From NCBI GenBank assembly GCA_025331565.1, contig JAFREQ010000069.1, forward strand, positions 868,001 through 932,000: 64,000 bases of DNA, written 5' to 3'. The stretch's first letter is position 1, and every line of letters starts with the position of its first letter. The DNA is from Holacanthus passer. Taxonomy: Eukaryota > Chordata > Actinopteri > Pomacanthidae. Both the position numbers and the translations under genes were made by a program. This document shows, piece after piece, positions 48,371-58,745 of the stretch. Below the pieces are notes generated by a model. It saw only the letters and a program-made list of their open reading frames with translations. It did not search any database and was not told the DNA's origin.

Positions 48371-49797
48371 TATATGTTGATGATCAGATTACAAATCTTG
48401 TCGATTTATTCTTTGATCAGATAATTGCTGATTTAAACCAAAAATACTGCCAGTTTCAGATTATTTCTTTTATGGTCGCATCAGATGAAGTATATCTTTG
48501 TCTTTTGAGATGGTCTCTGTGTTAGATTAAGTGATCTAGAGGTCATACATTCTTGACTTGATTGATAGCAGTGGCAATCATAGCTTGCCATCTTTGACAC
48601 CTGTAAGGTCTTTTTTTGTCCAATTAATTGTCAGTTAATTAAATACTTAGTTGTTTAGTCTATTTATTTATGGATTTATTCATTCATTTGGAAAACCTTT
48701 TTACTAATTCCCATTTTTACTGCCCAATTAGAAAATACTTTATAACGATTTCCAGACACTTGTGGTCCTCATAGAGTTTAAATATTGGCATCAAGATTGG
48801 AAAAGAAAAAGTTAGTGGATCCCTAGGAATTCTGCATTTTCAATTTTCCAGTAATGCCCTCAGATGATCATGACTTATTTCGCACAGTTGGAGTTCCATG
48901 TCTGCCCTTTGTTGGACAGTCATCTGTATGTAGCAGACCTTCCAGCCATTGCTGTGAAAAAAATCATTTCTTTTTAGCCACTTTTTCGTAATTCATCAGC
49001 ACAGCATGCAACAGAGCCAGCATCTTTCCTACAGGACATTCATGGTTTGCACAGTTTCCTCAACATGAGGAGGCCACTGTGTGATGTGGCTCTGACCACA
49101 CTGCTGCTGTGTCAGCAGACCATCTGAACAGACAGTGCTCTTCCTTGCTGGTCAGGTGTCCACAGGCAGGTCTGAGCATGCAGTCTTAATGAGATCAGTG
49201 AGGTGAGTAGTGAGCATATCATTACACTGCCTGGACCCAACTGGATGCTTATCAGGCCTGCTGCTTAGTGATCCCACAACAACAGGTAGAGATGTTCCAC
49301 TCACCAAACAACTGGATGTGTGTATGTGACACTTAGGTATGTGTGTTTGTGTTGAACAAAAGGATTGCATTTGATTGATTTAAAGCTATAATCTCTACTT
49401 GTGTGTATTCCAATTTTAATTTCTACTAATGAAAGTGCATATTGCATAAACATATTTTCCGTTTAAAGTTGCTCATATTTTTGCATGAACAATGGATCAC
49501 AATGTGGAGATTTTTTTTGGTATAGCCTGAGATGAGTTTTGAGGCAGATCACTCCATCTGTCTTTAAAATGCCAGAAATTTGGAACAAAAAACACACAAA
49601 AAAATTCCTTGAGCTGTAAGTAACAAACTGCTTGTTTTGTCCAACCAACAAATTAATGATATAAAACAGAAAAGCTAACAAATCCTCACATTTGACCAGA
49701 ACCACAGAAGGTGTTTCATAACAGCTTAAACAATCCATCATTTATCAGAATGGTTGTCATTTAATGTTCTGCTGATCGACTTTTGTTTTTGTTACAG

Positions 49798-49879
49798 CTT
49801 TGGGTCTGTTGGGTTTGGATCTCAGATATGACAGTCGTGTACACTCTGGTTGGGTCTCAAAGACACGGTTATAGGGCAG
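49798..49879 (+). CDS. cep68: Possible cep68 N-terminal coding exon
   Basis: Flanked by a good acceptor (ttttgttacag) and donor (gggcag/gtatgg). An ATG at 49828 opens 17 codons ending in phase 1, which joins exactly in frame to the exon starting at 50428 and would give a protein of 743 residues with the N-terminus MTVVYTLVGSQRHGYRA. It may equally be untranslated leader. I cannot tell which start is used. Confidence 0.35.
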
Positions 49880-50427
49880 GTATGGCTCTCAGTTTTAGAC
49901 ATGTGCAGAACTCTAGTCTGATGTCCAAATAGGCTACTCTTTAAAAACCTTTTTTAAGATGTTAAATAAAAATATATGTCAGATGTTTGTTTTCAACTTG
50001 TTCTGCTGCCAAAACAATATTAATGCAGCTTTACAGTCTCAAGGAGTAGAATTTCTTATTTAAAACAAAATTTATAATATTCTGATGGCATTTTTTTATT
50101 ATAGAAATTAGAATAGAAATAGAAATTTGCTTTAGGTCAAACATGTTCAACATTTTCTGCGAAGGTATCACTCTATGTCTTTATGTACTGAATTTCCTTC
50201 TTGTGTTATTACAGCGCTCCTGTGTTTCTCAACTCACCAACATGATGTTTGTTGTTGAGAAGACACTGGACAAAATTCTCAGCCACAACCACACAGCTCC
50301 TTTAAGGTACATGCATGAAACCAAAAGAATCAAATAATAAATAAAGGTTCAATGATTTAAAAAGAGAATGATTTAGAAAAGGAAATTGTGTTTTATATCG
50401 AGTTACTAAATTGTTATGTTTCTACAG

Positions 50428-50729
50428 CTGACAGGACCTTCCTCAACTTCCTTTGTCCAATGGAAGCCAAGGGACACAGTCAGCGATGGAGGATGCATCT
50501 CCCAGACTTTAAACACAGCAGGAGATTTCCAAGTCCAACTACAAATGACAGTGAAAGAGGCAAGACAGAGAGATCAAGAGACAGAGGAGTGCCACACAAA
50601 AGTGTCAGTATGGCACCCACCTCCAGGTATCTGACAGACAGACAGTATGTAATGAGAAAGCCTCTGTTCTCTGCAGAACAACATACATCGATCTTAAAGA
50701 AGACGCATCCACAGAAGCACACAGAGAAG
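50428..50729 (+). CDS. cep68: cep68 exon with likely start codon
   Basis: Acceptor tttctacag, donor gagaag/gtgagg. The ATG at 50460 (tttgtccaATGG) starts MEAKGHSQRWRMHLPDF. The frame is also open upstream to the acceptor, so translation could begin in an earlier exon. Encodes residues 1-90 from 50460. Confidence 0.8.
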
Positions 50730-53700
50730 GTGAGGAGGATGGAGAGTGAATGACTTCTCAGAGTATAATCTGTGTTTATTGCTGTTCACTCTGTAGAATC
50801 CGGGGGTTTTCTATGTAAATGATACTGCATGTCTGGAATTAAATAACTTGTTTCAGATGTGCTCTGTCATACAAATGTAATGTGCCATTTTACATGTCAG
50901 TCTCATGTATGAATTCCAGTCTCAGATTTACTTAAGTCCAGCACAACTAAACCTAATAATATTTCATTAACACTTTGAACGTTCTGATAATAGTAATGTA
51001 AACAACAAATATATACACAAATATTACACTGTTCTTACAGCTACCTAATAGGCATTTCACAAGCTATAGTCTTCATTATGCCATTATAAAATTAGTAGCA
51101 GAATTCTCTAATAATTGATGCCATGATGAGAAAAAGTATGAATGCATTTACAGTTGAACACCCTTCTTCCTTCATATCATTACTGTGGAACTCATCGCTG
51201 TTCTCCAGCAGTGACAGCACTTCCTCTGTGGACCAGATACTAAATTTCATGCTAGCATTCCAACTGTACCAAAACACCAAAACATCTGTAATGCTTCTTT
51301 CATATTTAAACAGAGCCATTACAGAACGTGTACATAACAGAGACATACAGTATGTCTGAATGCCTTTACTTTAACAGACAGATGAAGCCAGCAATGTTAC
51401 TGTGTCCTTCTTTAATTGTCAGTTTCATGCCTTGTAGGAGAAACAGTTGGGTGTTAGCAGAAGAGAAGAAAATCAGCAACACACTGACACAAGCTTCTCG
51501 ACCAGAGCAAGAGCAGAGCTGACCCCAGAGAGCTTCATCCTCTCTCACAGTGACATCTCATCTCCCTCGGCCTCTAAAGAAGACCTCAGCTCACCCTTGG
51601 CTGTCTCAGAGCTCAGGGCCAGGCTGTGCTATGAACAACCCACTTTTGGATCACCTTACCCTGGCAGCAGATCCGCTGAGCAGAGCCTCTCCAGCTCCAT
51701 CTTGGAGGTCCGGAGACTAAACCCTCCTCTGAGGCCAGTACTGACCTCAACTGTTCTGTATCCTACCTACACCCCTCGCTCTGGGTACTCCAGGCCAAGC
51801 CAGAATCAGCTTGGGCTTGGGGGGAGGGAATGGGAAAGTGAGGGAGAGACCAAACTGTGCTCTGCTGGAGGTCACTCAAAAGGACACCCAATGTCTCCCT
51901 ATCAGGCAAATTACTGGGCCTGTGCCATTCCTGAAGCTTTGCCTCCATCCTCAGACAGGCACTCTGCAGGCTGGGACCCAAACAGGGAGTACCAGGCCCT
52001 GCTGGATTACACCTACCCTCTGAGACCAGGACAGGCGGTCACTGCATGGGATAGCTCCCAGTTCCAGCGAGATTCTCTCCTCCAAACAGATCCCAACCTG
52101 CAGGACTCAGGGATTGAATTGGACCACCTTTGTAGCTCCACCAGCCTGACAGGTTTGGACTCTACTGTGAGTGGCACAAAGCAGACTAGAGAAAGAGGCA
52201 CTCTCAGTGTGGGTCATAGGTCACCTGACCTGCCGACTTTTATCAAATCCTCAGATCGTCTGCCCTCCTGTACCCAGCTCTCCCTAACAGACCCTGTGTG
52301 TTTGTCCTTGGACAGTCTGGACACTGGTAAGAACAGAGGTAGAGTGAATCATTACAAAAGTGATGGTCCCCATGAGCACCATGCACTGTCCTCCTCCACC
52401 TCTACCTCCCCTGCTTTTATCTGCTCCACAAGTGTTCCTCCACCATCCAGTGGGGATATGGATGAAGAGTTCTGGCCCCTTCCAGAGCAGCTGGTGGAGC
52501 TGCAGCTGCTGTCTAGACAGGTCAGTGCTGTGGACACGCACAGACTTTTGCTCAAGAATCACACTGGTGCTTTTGCATGTTGATTCACTACAAGTCACTC
52601 ATACTATGCATTATTCTGGTCATTTTCCAAAGAAACTGTTTTTAGATTGCATTCCTTTCACCATGGTCTCAAAATCCACCTGCAGAGACATAAAAACTGG
52701 TGAAAGCTGTGGTTTCCTCACAATGAAACATTCGTTGCCTTCAGTTACATCATTGTCATGTGATACTGCAATTATGAGAAGGGACTATTTTCCAGACTCT
52801 TGTGGTGCATTCTGTGATGCCTCAACAAGCAATGATGAGCTCTAACGTCAACAAAATGTGGATGGCACAAAGAAAAATCTTTCACTTATATATATAATGA
52901 CTTCACTGTTTCTTTTTAATGCCTTGGATATATCTGAAGCATATAATTAGTCCATATTAGAAGAAGCATGCTTAGAGTTGCTCTCACTACCAAATGTGTA
53001 AACTGTGCTGAACAGCGACCTCTGGCAGCAGAGAATACTACAGCTTTCTGATGCCTTAGAACTTAAATGAAGGGGTGGTAGTTGCAAACTACATTTACTC
53101 TTGTTACTGTACCAACGCCATTTTTGTGTAGTTGTGCTGAAATCAGTAGTATCAGCTAATTTTACTTTTACTCAACTATTTTTAATCTGAGGTATTGCCC
53201 TACAATTCAAGTCACATCCGTTACAGCGTAAAAACAAAAGCCACATGAAGAAGTCCTGACCTGAAAAGCCATGTGAGAATGAAAGAAAGGTGATAAGTCA
53301 GCAGCTGCAGCAATGAAGAAGCTGTTAGTGTGTCTGTGGCTGCAGGAGGGCAGAGCTCCAGAGAACTCCATGTCCAGAGATGAGGCACTCTGCATTCAGC
53401 TGACACTCTGTAACACATACACATTCTAAATGTACAGAATATGTTCACTGGCAGAGTGTCAGGAGGTGTGAGAGGGGAGACAAGGCTTGGCTTAGTACTT
53501 TTTGATTAGGACAATGCAATATCCTAAAGAATGATGTCATTGCAGGCTATTGTTGAGGCTGGCATTATTGTACCTCGTCAAAGGTAATGTTGCATCTACA
53601 TTAATTAATCACTGCTGATTAAAGTCCAAATCAAATCTTGACTTCTATGTTTACTTGTGACCACATTTCACATTTGGTTGGCTACTGAATTGGTGGCACT

Positions 53701-56700
53701 AATCTTGGGTGCCAACCCTGAAGCTATGGTGGTTGTATAGATCTTCTGTGCTGCTGGGTTGAAGATGTGTTTGAAGCATCTACATTTTAGAATTGTAGCT
53801 TCTTTGCAGCAACATCCATATTTGGAGCGTTGTTGTCCACCACAAGCTCATTGGTTCTGCTGATATTAAGCTTCAGGTGATTGTTGTTGCACCATGTGAG
53901 AAAGCTCTCTATTGGTCCTCTACATAGTCTCTATGTGAAGACAGCACATTTCTCACTGGTAATTATTTACTGGAATTATACATGTCAATGTAGCGATGAC
54001 TTCTAACAAATTCACTATATACTTTTTAATTAAATTCCTCAAAGTCTTCACTACAGATACTATATAGGTCTGGACAGACATGGATGTAAACTGCAACTTA
54101 AAGGAGAATGTTGCTGTCTGCCCTGGTTTGTTTTTAAGTTCCTCCTCATGATGTTAACACCAATGACTATCTTATTTGGAATGGCATGGATGGCCACAAG
54201 AAGAAGAAGAAGAAGCAGAAGCCTTTATTTACCCCACTTTTTAGTCATGCACATATACATGCTACATGCTACATGCATTGGGAAATTTACTCTCTGCATT
54301 TAACCCATCTGTGGGTGCACAGCACATGAAACACAACAACCGCGCCTGGGGAGTAAGGTGCCCTTCCAGAGCAGCTGGTGGAGCTGCAGCTGCTGTCTAG
54401 ACACGTCAGTGCTGTGAACACTCATGGACTTTTGCTCAAGGGGTAAAGGGGATAGGATCCATGTCCATGTTGCTTCTCTTGGGCTTGCAAGGTCTGGTCT
54501 GGTCCATCTGGTCCTACCTCCGGTCCAGGTATTTTGTTGCCAGTCTGTGGCCTCGAACTAGCCACCTTCCAGTCGATGGCCCGCTTCTCTGACCACTAGT
54601 CCACCATTTCTCCACAAACATGTCTTCTTGATTCTGTTTGATAAATGGATGATGACGACTCTGAAAACATATCTAGCATCCAAAAGGCTGCAAAGATGGG
54701 TTGTCTGGACTCATCATCAACTATTTAAACAAATGTATGCTTCAACGAAAGTGGTGGACAGATGAACACAGTGGATCAGTGTTATTCAGCTTTGGTGTTC
54801 AGTGGTTTCTGTGTATGTTCTGAAAGCATATGGTGTATGGTGTCACCTGTGTGCAGGTGAGGGAGGTGGCAGCCCAGCTGAGCCGGCCTGTTACAGCCAG
54901 CTGGGAGTCTCTGGGGCCAGGCACCGCCTCCATCATCTCCTCCATCACCCTGCCACAGAAGCTGGAGACTGAAAACAAAGGAGAGGAGACTGAAGTCAAA
55001 GAGTCACAGGGCAACCATCAAGACTCAGATGAAGGAAAATATGAGAGGAGCAGAGAGGAGATGAATGCTGCTCAGACAGGTATTTATCATATATTCCCAA
55101 TTCTAAAACAGTTAAGACACTGTGTAAAACATAAATAAAACCAAAAGCAGTTATTTGCAAACGAACTGTGTTTACTGACAATGGTAAACACTAAGTGTTC
55201 CTGAGTCCATGCAGTAATCTCCTTTATACAATCATGTGTTTGACAAAGTGTTGAACCTCTCTCCATCCTCGCTTGTGAACGACTGAGCCTTTCCAGGATG
55301 AACCTTTCATACCCAATCATGATACTATCACCTGTTACCAATGAACCTGTTTACCTGTGGAATGATCCAAACAGGTGTTTTTGGATCATTCTACAACTTA
55401 GTAGTGTCTTGTTGCCCCTGTCACAAGTCGTTCGGCATCAAATTCAGAATAAATATATATTTACGGCAATTAATGAAATTAATGAGGTATAACCTTAAAT
55501 ATATTGTCTTTGTACTGTTTTCAGTTGAGTATATGTCAAATTATCATATTCTGTTTTATTTATGTTTTACACAGTGTCCCAACTGTTTTGGAATTGGAGT
55601 TGTATAAGTATGAGATTTCTGCCTCCACCCATCACAATAGCAGTGGATGGAATTTAGTTTATGTTAGTGTATGATATAGCAGTGAAGAAATGACATCTCA
55701 AAAATTCCAGAATCCATCTCCTGTCCCTCAGCAGCTGATCACAGGGACTCTGAGGCAGTGAAGAGGAGTTCAAGAGCCTTGGTGGAGCCTGCTGTAGGGG
55801 GACTGAGTCGTTCCAGTCTTAGGGAGTTTGAGGTTTTGGTAGAGCAGCTCGGTGGTCTCACCCTGCCTTGCACCCAGCAGAACCAGCATCAAAGTGACTC
55901 CCTGATGCAACATATCCAGGTAGAGACATGTCCATACAAGAGCCTGACTGTATGTCAAAGTCCAATATTCCTAAAACTGACAGTATAACACAACAGAACA
56001 TACTGTCTTCGCAGTGACATACAGACATATAGTAGAAGCAGCCATGAATGTTTGTGTTCCAGGTCTTCTGTTCACACCTGGAGCAGCTCATCCAGCGGCT
56101 GTGTACAGTATCAGAGAAGATGGAGCTGCTGGCTGCATCTACTGTGGACTTGGACAGTGTGAAGTCGTCTCTGGCCGAGTATCAGGTGAGGGATGACACT
56201 CAAGGCCCTGTAATATTCCAGAATGGATGCAGACAGCAGATGTGGTTCTGTTTTTACTACACTGGGTGTCTGGATAGGTGGACTATCTATGTTTGTTTGT
56301 CAGTGTGAAGATTTCACCTGTGGGTTTGCTGGAAGAAGCTTTGCCCGTGTCTGTTTCTGCTGGGTCTTATAACTCACTTGTTCACTCTTAGGTCTATGAC
56401 ATGGGTTACTGTCTAGTATCTGTCATTTTCAGTTGCAGTCGTTCTCTTTGGCTCTGCGTGCTTCAGTAAAGTCCATAAATAAGAGCTTTCTTGTTTATTA
56501 GATCGCACAGTTATTTTCCATTTAAATGTTTTGCATGCTCTTGTTTTGTTTTGTATTTTTCTTTTGTTTGTCATCCAGACTGAATCATTAAATGATCAGA
56601 TGCAACACAGAACTGGGACTTATTTTTTCCTTCTGTGATGCTTTGTATTGGCACATTTAGCCAATCACAGCCCACCCTGACCCAAAACCAGGTGCTGTTT

Positions 56701-57554
56701 TTGAAAGTCAAGTGAAATTGAGTGACAGGTAAACACTTTGCACATGCCTCAACATAGGCTCAGAGCATCAGTATTGATGAAGTACTAACAAGGATATGAA
56801 ACCGAGAATGTCAGTTTTGCTTAATAAAGGAGCTAAATGATTAATTCATTATTAACATTAATTTAATATTAACATATTAACAGATAAATAAATGGACTAA
56901 TTAATGAATTGATCAGTAACACACATAACTACTGTCCTGGTTGTAAAATTACTCAGCAGGTAAAACAATGTATGTATGTATGTACAATTGTTGTGAATTA
57001 AAATCAGCCAGCGAGTAAAAAGGATCCTGTGCTGAACAAACATCTCTTTCTGTGTGTGTTGGGTCAAGTTCATTACAGTGGAAAAGAAACCTGTTTCCTC
57101 AGCAAACCTGACTCCTCTTTATACCTTCAAAAACTCTCTTTTGCTGATAGTATAATGTGAAGGTCTTGTTGTTAGAATTTTCAGAGAGAAGTGAGCAGCC
57201 ATCAGCCCCTGACCTCCTGCGTTCTGCACACTGGACAGCTTCTCCTCAGCTGCATCAACGCCACATCTCCATGTCAGTCTGTAACATGCAATTTAAACAA
57301 AACCTTAAATGGAAACCTCAACATTCAGCTCATCATTTGCCCACTAAGTCTTTTTGCAATCTCTCTCCTCCTTTCCAGTTTTACGAGATACCCTGCTGTT
57401 GATTGAGAGGCAGTCTGGAGCTCTGGAGACCCACACACAACACTTTTTCTCCTCCATCCTGTCTGCCATGGACAGCCTGACCCAGCCCAATCCAGTCCAG
57501 CAGAGCAGAGAGGAGGACCCAGACCCTGTGGGGGTTCAGGGGTCCACTTTGTGA
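50460..57554 (+). CDS. cep68: Centrosomal protein of 68 kDa
   Basis: Seven exons (50428-50729, 51438-52520, 54857-55079, 55735-55919, 56063-56185, 57185-57272, 57379-57554) join in frame to 715 residues from ATG 50460; human CEP68 has 757. The protein works with rootletin in the fibrous linker that holds parental centrioles together in interphase and is degraded in mitosis after PLK1 phosphorylation. Diagnostic blocks are YWACAIPEALPPSSDRHSAG followed by LLDYTYPLRPG (about 249-288), LQDSGIELD (311-319, like human LQDSGVDLD), the acidic DEEFWPLPEQL near 432, and a C-terminal helical region: VFCSHLEQLIQRL (588-600), SSHQPLTSCVL (632-642) and QSGALETH...SILSAMDSL at the end. The middle is serine- and proline-rich and probably disordered. 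Confidence 0.92.
51438..52520 (+). CDS. cep68: cep68 large exon
   Basis: 361 codons in phase 0 between gccttgtag and ctagacag/gtcagt. It carries the family-diagnostic LLDYTYPLRPG block. Its last 44 bases are duplicated, with the start of the next intron, at 54361-54440. Confidence 0.93.
54190..54612 (+). repeat. Dispersed teleost repeat carrying a cep68 exon copy
   Basis: Blocks 'gaagcctttatttaccccac', 'actctctgcatttaacccat', 'gtgggtgcacagcacatgaa', 'gcgcctggggagtaaggtgc', then after 80 foreign bases 'gctcaaggggtaaagg', and finally 'gtctgtggcctcgaactagc' with 'gcccgcttctctgaccacta' follow the order of a common teleost interspersed repeat. The middle is replaced by a copy of cep68 sequence. 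The AAG run at 54199-54219 lies at its left end. Confidence 0.7.
54361..54440 (+). pseudogene. Duplicated cep68 exon end and donor
   Basis: 80 bases match 52477-52556 with 5 mismatches and no gaps, covering the last 44 bases of the large cep68 exon and 36 bases of the following intron. The copy has CAC in place of CAG just before the GT, weakening the splice donor. It has no acceptor of its own, so it is a dead exon fragment inside the same intron. Confidence 0.95.
54857..55079 (+). CDS. cep68: cep68 exon 4 (VREVAAQLSRP)
   Basis: Acceptor ctgtgtgcag, donor agacag/gtattt, 74 codons plus one base. The first half (VREVAAQLSRP, then SIISSITLPQ) looks helical; the rest is a charged Glu/Lys/Ser stretch. 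Confidence 0.9.
55090..55605. mobile_element. Inverted-repeat DNA element (MITE) in cep68 intron
   Basis: The left end 'cccaattctaaaacagttaa' + 'gacactgtgtaaaacataaa' is mirrored at the right end, which on the minus strand reads 'tccaattccaaaacagttgg' + 'gacactgtgtaaaacataaa'. Arms are about 45 bases with a few mismatches. No transposase frame lies between, so it is non-autonomous. The end pattern matches a family common in fish; flanking TA suggests a Tc1/mariner-like origin, which is inference. An internal hairpin (GAATGATCCAAA / TTTGGATCATTC) lies at 55361-55392. Confidence 0.85.
55735..55919 (+). CDS. cep68: cep68 exon 5
   Basis: The acceptor region is CTCAGCAG, so splicing may use 55732 or 55735, adding or omitting one alanine without changing frame. 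It encodes SRSSLREFEVLVEQLGGLTL and ends atccag/gtagag. Confidence 0.88.
56063..56185 (+). CDS. cep68: cep68 exon 6
   Basis: 41 codons in phase 0 from VFCSHLEQLIQRLCTVSEKM to SSLAEYQ, aligning with the human segment FCCQLEELICWLYNV...NLTSLKSSLQLY. Acceptor gtgttccag, donor tatcag/gtgagg. Confidence 0.92.
56186..57184 (+). other. cep68: cep68 intron 6
   Basis: AT-rich intron with a short TGTA tandem (56971-56986). No exon or clear mobile element recognised. Confidence 0.8.
57185..57272 (+). CDS. cep68: cep68 exon 7
   Basis: Encodes REVSSHQPLTSCVLHTGQLL and LSCINATSP, matching human 'DEHQSLTESVLQKGEILLQC'. Acceptor aattttcag, donor tccat/gtcagt. It is short and was found by family alignment more than by frame. 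Confidence 0.88.
57379..57554 (+). CDS. cep68: cep68 last coding exon
   Basis: Acceptor cctttccag. It encodes LRDTLLLIERQSGALETHTQ, then HFFSSILSAMDSL, matching human 'LEDVLGRIAKQSGELESHADRLYDSILASLDML', and a short acidic tail ending GSTL with TGA at 57552-57554. Confidence 0.93.
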
Positions 57555-58560
57555 AGAGACTGCAGGATGCCTTTGTGTACAAGTATTTGATTTTCTTCAC
57601 TTATTTATTCTATGTTATCTTACTTTCTATCATCAATTCTATGTTTTAATACAAGGGTCTCCTTTATGTTCCACATGAAGCACAACTGACATTCTTAAAC
57701 ATGCCAGTATTATATGTATCCGTTGGGTATGTATGCCACAACATGATGTTTGCTCATCATTGTAATGGATGGATTTTCAGAGATTTCAAAGATGTTTCAT
57801 GAAGGAAACATTTAGGAACAGTTTAGCATCCAACTTTTTCTATTTTTCTCTATTCTCTATTCTATTATTCTATATTTCTCTGTGATTCTTTTTTTAAAAA
57901 AATCACAATTTGAATATCTGTTTATGCTGGTTCAGTTTTTGTGAGGTAAAAACATTCTTTAGATGTGTAGGATCCCTAATTAGTTATTTTTCATAATCTG
58001 AGCATGGTGGGCAGAGTTACACTTTGTGCAGGAAGTCAGTCATTAAGGCAACTTGGGATCCTCGTACCATTTTGGATAACAACACGATACAATGGGTGCT
58101 TGTTTCCTATGGCCCATAATTAAGTTTCAGTTTTGGCCCTGCAAGGGAAAACGTTTGTGCACCTCTGGTCTAAAATGAACTGATCACACTGAATTATACA
58201 GGACCCCGAAGTGCTCCTAAAACTCTGTCTGAAGGATTACATGAATGTTTTATTATTTCTTAATATTACACTGCTTTTTCTTCTCATTCCTACTGTCACT
58301 ATTGTATATTTCAGGACTTAACCCTCTTCTGATCATCATTTCTATCACATGTAATGTCTTGTGTTTAAATGCTAAATTAATAGTTGATTTTTCGAATGGA
58401 ACCACAAATTGAATCTTAGACAAACCTTTAAACTGAACTGTCTTTCATTTTCCATCTCACAGTCTGTCTGCTCTGGTGTACAGTCACACATTTTGGTATT
58501 GCTTTCACTTACAGATGTCTCTCCTTCCTTTACAGATGCGTAAGCAGTGTTCCACCTGAA
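57555..58560 (+). other. cep68 3' flank, no gene seen
   Basis: AT-rich sequence. No canonical AATAAA occurs close to the cep68 stop; the nearest clear ones downstream are at 59212-59217 and 59345-59350, so either a variant signal is used or the 3' UTR is long. Confidence 0.4.
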
Positions 58561-58572
58561 CATGAAATGAAG

Positions 58573-58745
58573 TTATAGAGTTCACAGCGCAGCAGCAGAA
58601 GCTCTGATCAGCCAGCTGGAACATGTTGGCAGGAGCTGTGTGTGGGCTCAGAGCTCAACAGGAATGATGTCCAGTTAAGTCAGTGTTTGACGACCTGAAC
58701 AGCTCTGACGGGCCTGCATACACTTCAGTCATTGCAACTTATCAG
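58573..58745 (+). pseudogene. Possible decayed exon, family unknown
   Basis: One frame reads VHSAAAEALISQLEHVGRSC and WAQSSTGMMSS before a stop. A second frame then gives SVFDDLNSSDGPAYTSVIAT and YQ, ending at tatcag/gt like a donor. The amphipathic, helix-like pattern suggests a former coding exon broken by a frameshift. I do not recognise the family. It could be chance. Confidence 0.25.

Larger units (their letters stand above)
45124..50459 (+). other. cep68: Presumed cep68 5' intron region
   Basis: If the exon ending at 45123 belongs to cep68, this is mainly intron 1. Near its start is a promoter-like cluster: ATTGG (45220-45224), ETS-type CTTCCGG (45230-45236) and GGGCGG (45238-45243). 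Later it contains a CCCACT repeat (45575-45604), a retroposon-like scrap (ctgttgtgggactaataaag, 45906-45925), a LINE fragment at 48.06 kb and possible small exons at 49798-49879 and 50218-50309. The 142-codon frame at 45293-45721 has no recognisable domain. Confidence 0.45.
52521..54856 (+). other. cep68: cep68 intron after the large exon
   Basis: 2.3 kb intron. Reading past the donor continues 20 codons (to TGA near 52580), which could be a retained-intron end. It also has an open frame at 52360-52845 that I regard as chance. Its 3' part holds a dispersed repeat with the exon copy. Confidence 0.8.

Noticed and set aside
52360..52845. 161-codon frame overlapping the cep68 large exon
   Set aside because: Out-of-frame reading of the exon end and intron; the proline-rich start reflects the cep68 serine/proline codons.
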